NCBI GenBank assembly: GCA_002359025.1
Contig: DEPZ01000016.1
Location: 1-6,184 of the forward strand
Direction of reading: 5' to 3'
DNA length: 6,184 bases
DNA from: Erysipelotrichaceae bacterium UBA3379
Lineage (GTDB): Bacteria > Bacillota_I > Bacilli_A > Erysipelotrichales > Coprobacillaceae
Of the stretch, positions 5,563 through 6,184 are shown piece after piece; positions within the stretch are counted from its first letter, which is position 1, and the number at the start of each line of letters is the position of its first letter. The notes below the pieces were generated by a model that worked only from the letters and a program-made list of their open reading frames with translations, did no database searches and had not been told where the DNA came from. Position numbers and translations under genes: made by a program.

Positions 5563-6184
5563 ATGGGTTATGAAGTAAGTCATCAGAATATGGAAAAGGT
5601 TTTTCAAGTATGGAAAAAACAATATCGTATTTATGCTCCAAAAGTTTATAATCAAAAAGGAAGATTTTCTGACACTGATTGTATACGTTATGGTGAAGTT
5701 TATAATTTTGATGAAATTGTGTTTGATAAAAAATCAGAGTTTTCATATAAAGAAGTGATTGTTCCGGTTGTAGAAACTTTATTTTATTTTACAGAAAATC
5801 AAGTTACTCTACCTGACATACCTCAAAAGAAAGCTATGATTTTTTTAAGAAGCTGTGATTTACATGCTTTAAAAAGATTGGATCATATGTATTTAGAAAA
5901 CGGACAAGAAGATCCTTATTATAAAAGACTTAGAGAAGGAACAGTCTTTGTATTAATAGGATGTCATCATTCATTTGAGAATTGTTTTTGTGTAAGTATG
6001 AATACAAATATATCAACAGATTATGATTTAAGTATAGATATATATGATGATTATTGCTTGTTAGATAGTCAAAATGAGATATTATCTCAAAGTCTAGAAG
6101 AACATTTTGATTCTTTAAGAGAAGTTAAACCATCATTTGTTGTTGAAAATAAAGTCAAAGTGAAGATTCCAAGTCATCTTACAA
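5563..6184 (+). CDS. asrA: Anaerobic sulfite reductase subunit A (3' partial)
   Basis: The first 207 codons of asrA; the frame is open to the window end. AsrA is a cytoplasmic iron-sulfur subunit that, with the flavin subunit AsrB, passes electrons to the siroheme subunit AsrC for reduction of sulfite to sulfide. Recognition rests on family-characteristic segments: YRIYAPK (21-27), GRFSDTDCIRYGE (33-45), FLRSCDLHALKRLD (94-107), PYYKRLRE (118-125) and the Cys-rich LIGCHHSFENCFCVSM (131-146). Cysteines visible are 40, 98, 134, 141, 143 and 165. The C-terminal 4Fe-4S dicluster region expected in a protein of about 340 residues lies past the window. The ATG at 5563 follows AGAAGG (5551-5556) by six bases, and the gene starts 2 bases after the channel stop, so the two are cotranscribed. 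asrB and asrC are expected next. Confidence 0.93.
   Translation, partial: MGYEVSHQNMEKVFQVWKKQYRIYAPKVYNQKGRFSDTDCIRYGEVYNFDEIVFDKKSEFSYKEVIVPVVETLFYFTENQVTLPDIPQKKAMIFLRSCDLHALKRLDHMYLENGQEDPYYKRLREGTVFVLIGCHHSFENCFCVSMNTNISTDYDLSIDIYDDYCLLDSQNEILSQSLEEHFDSLREVKPSFVVENKVKVKIPSHLT

Noticed and set aside
5561..5746. Open frame of 61 codons on the minus strand
   Set aside because: It lies wholly antisense to the start of asrA, which has clear family motifs.
1..6184. CRISPR array, insertion sequence, prophage or tRNA gene
   Set aside because: No regularly spaced repeats, transposase or integrase motifs, or tRNA cloverleaf were seen on either strand.

Overview
The window is AT-rich, low-GC Firmicute DNA. 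The Shine-Dalgarno sequences are strong (GGAGG/AGGAGG), TGA is used as a normal stop (the Crp-family gene ends in TGA), and intergenic gaps are compact. The gene content is a phospho-beta-glycosidase, a Bacillus-like thymidylate synthase and an anaerobic sulfite reductase locus. This fits a strictly anaerobic, sugar-fermenting gut bacterium, perhaps of the Erysipelotrichales/Coprobacillaceae or a related clostridial line. The taxonomic assignment is inference. No phage genes, insertion sequences, CRISPR arrays, tRNAs or rRNAs are visible.

Layout. (1) Positions 1-1170 hold the 3' four-fifths of a family GH1 6-phospho-beta-glycosidase, cut by the window start. (2) A perfect palindrome at its stop codon looks like a terminator shared with a convergent Rrf2-family repressor gene on the minus strand (1197-1586). 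(3) A divergent control region (1587-1767) separates the repressor from an APC-superfamily amino-acid permease (1768-3102). It contains a good sigma-A promoter and two inverted repeats that could be operators. (4) thyA (3127-3954) follows the permease by 24 bases, has its own likely promoter inside the end of the permease gene, and ends in a terminator. (5) A Crp/Fnr-family regulator gene (4044-4715) has its own promoter and terminator. (6) A formate/nitrite-transporter-family channel gene (4793-5560) is followed after 2 bases by asrA (5563 to beyond the window end), the first gene of an anaerobic sulfite reductase operon.

How the genes fit together. The right third is a sulfite-reduction module. 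AsrA is an electron-transfer subunit that, with AsrB and AsrC (expected just past the window), reduces sulfite to sulfide. The channel in the same operon is best read as a hydrosulfide (HS-) exporter, like the FNT member found next to asrABC in Clostridioides difficile, rather than a formate or nitrite channel. The adjacent Crp-family protein is the obvious candidate regulator. The left part is ordinary carbon, amino-acid and nucleotide metabolism. I see no clearly new system. The most interesting points are the regulator-channel-asr arrangement, the unusual ligand pocket and cysteine pattern of the regulator, and a palindrome upstream of the channel that could be both terminator and operator.
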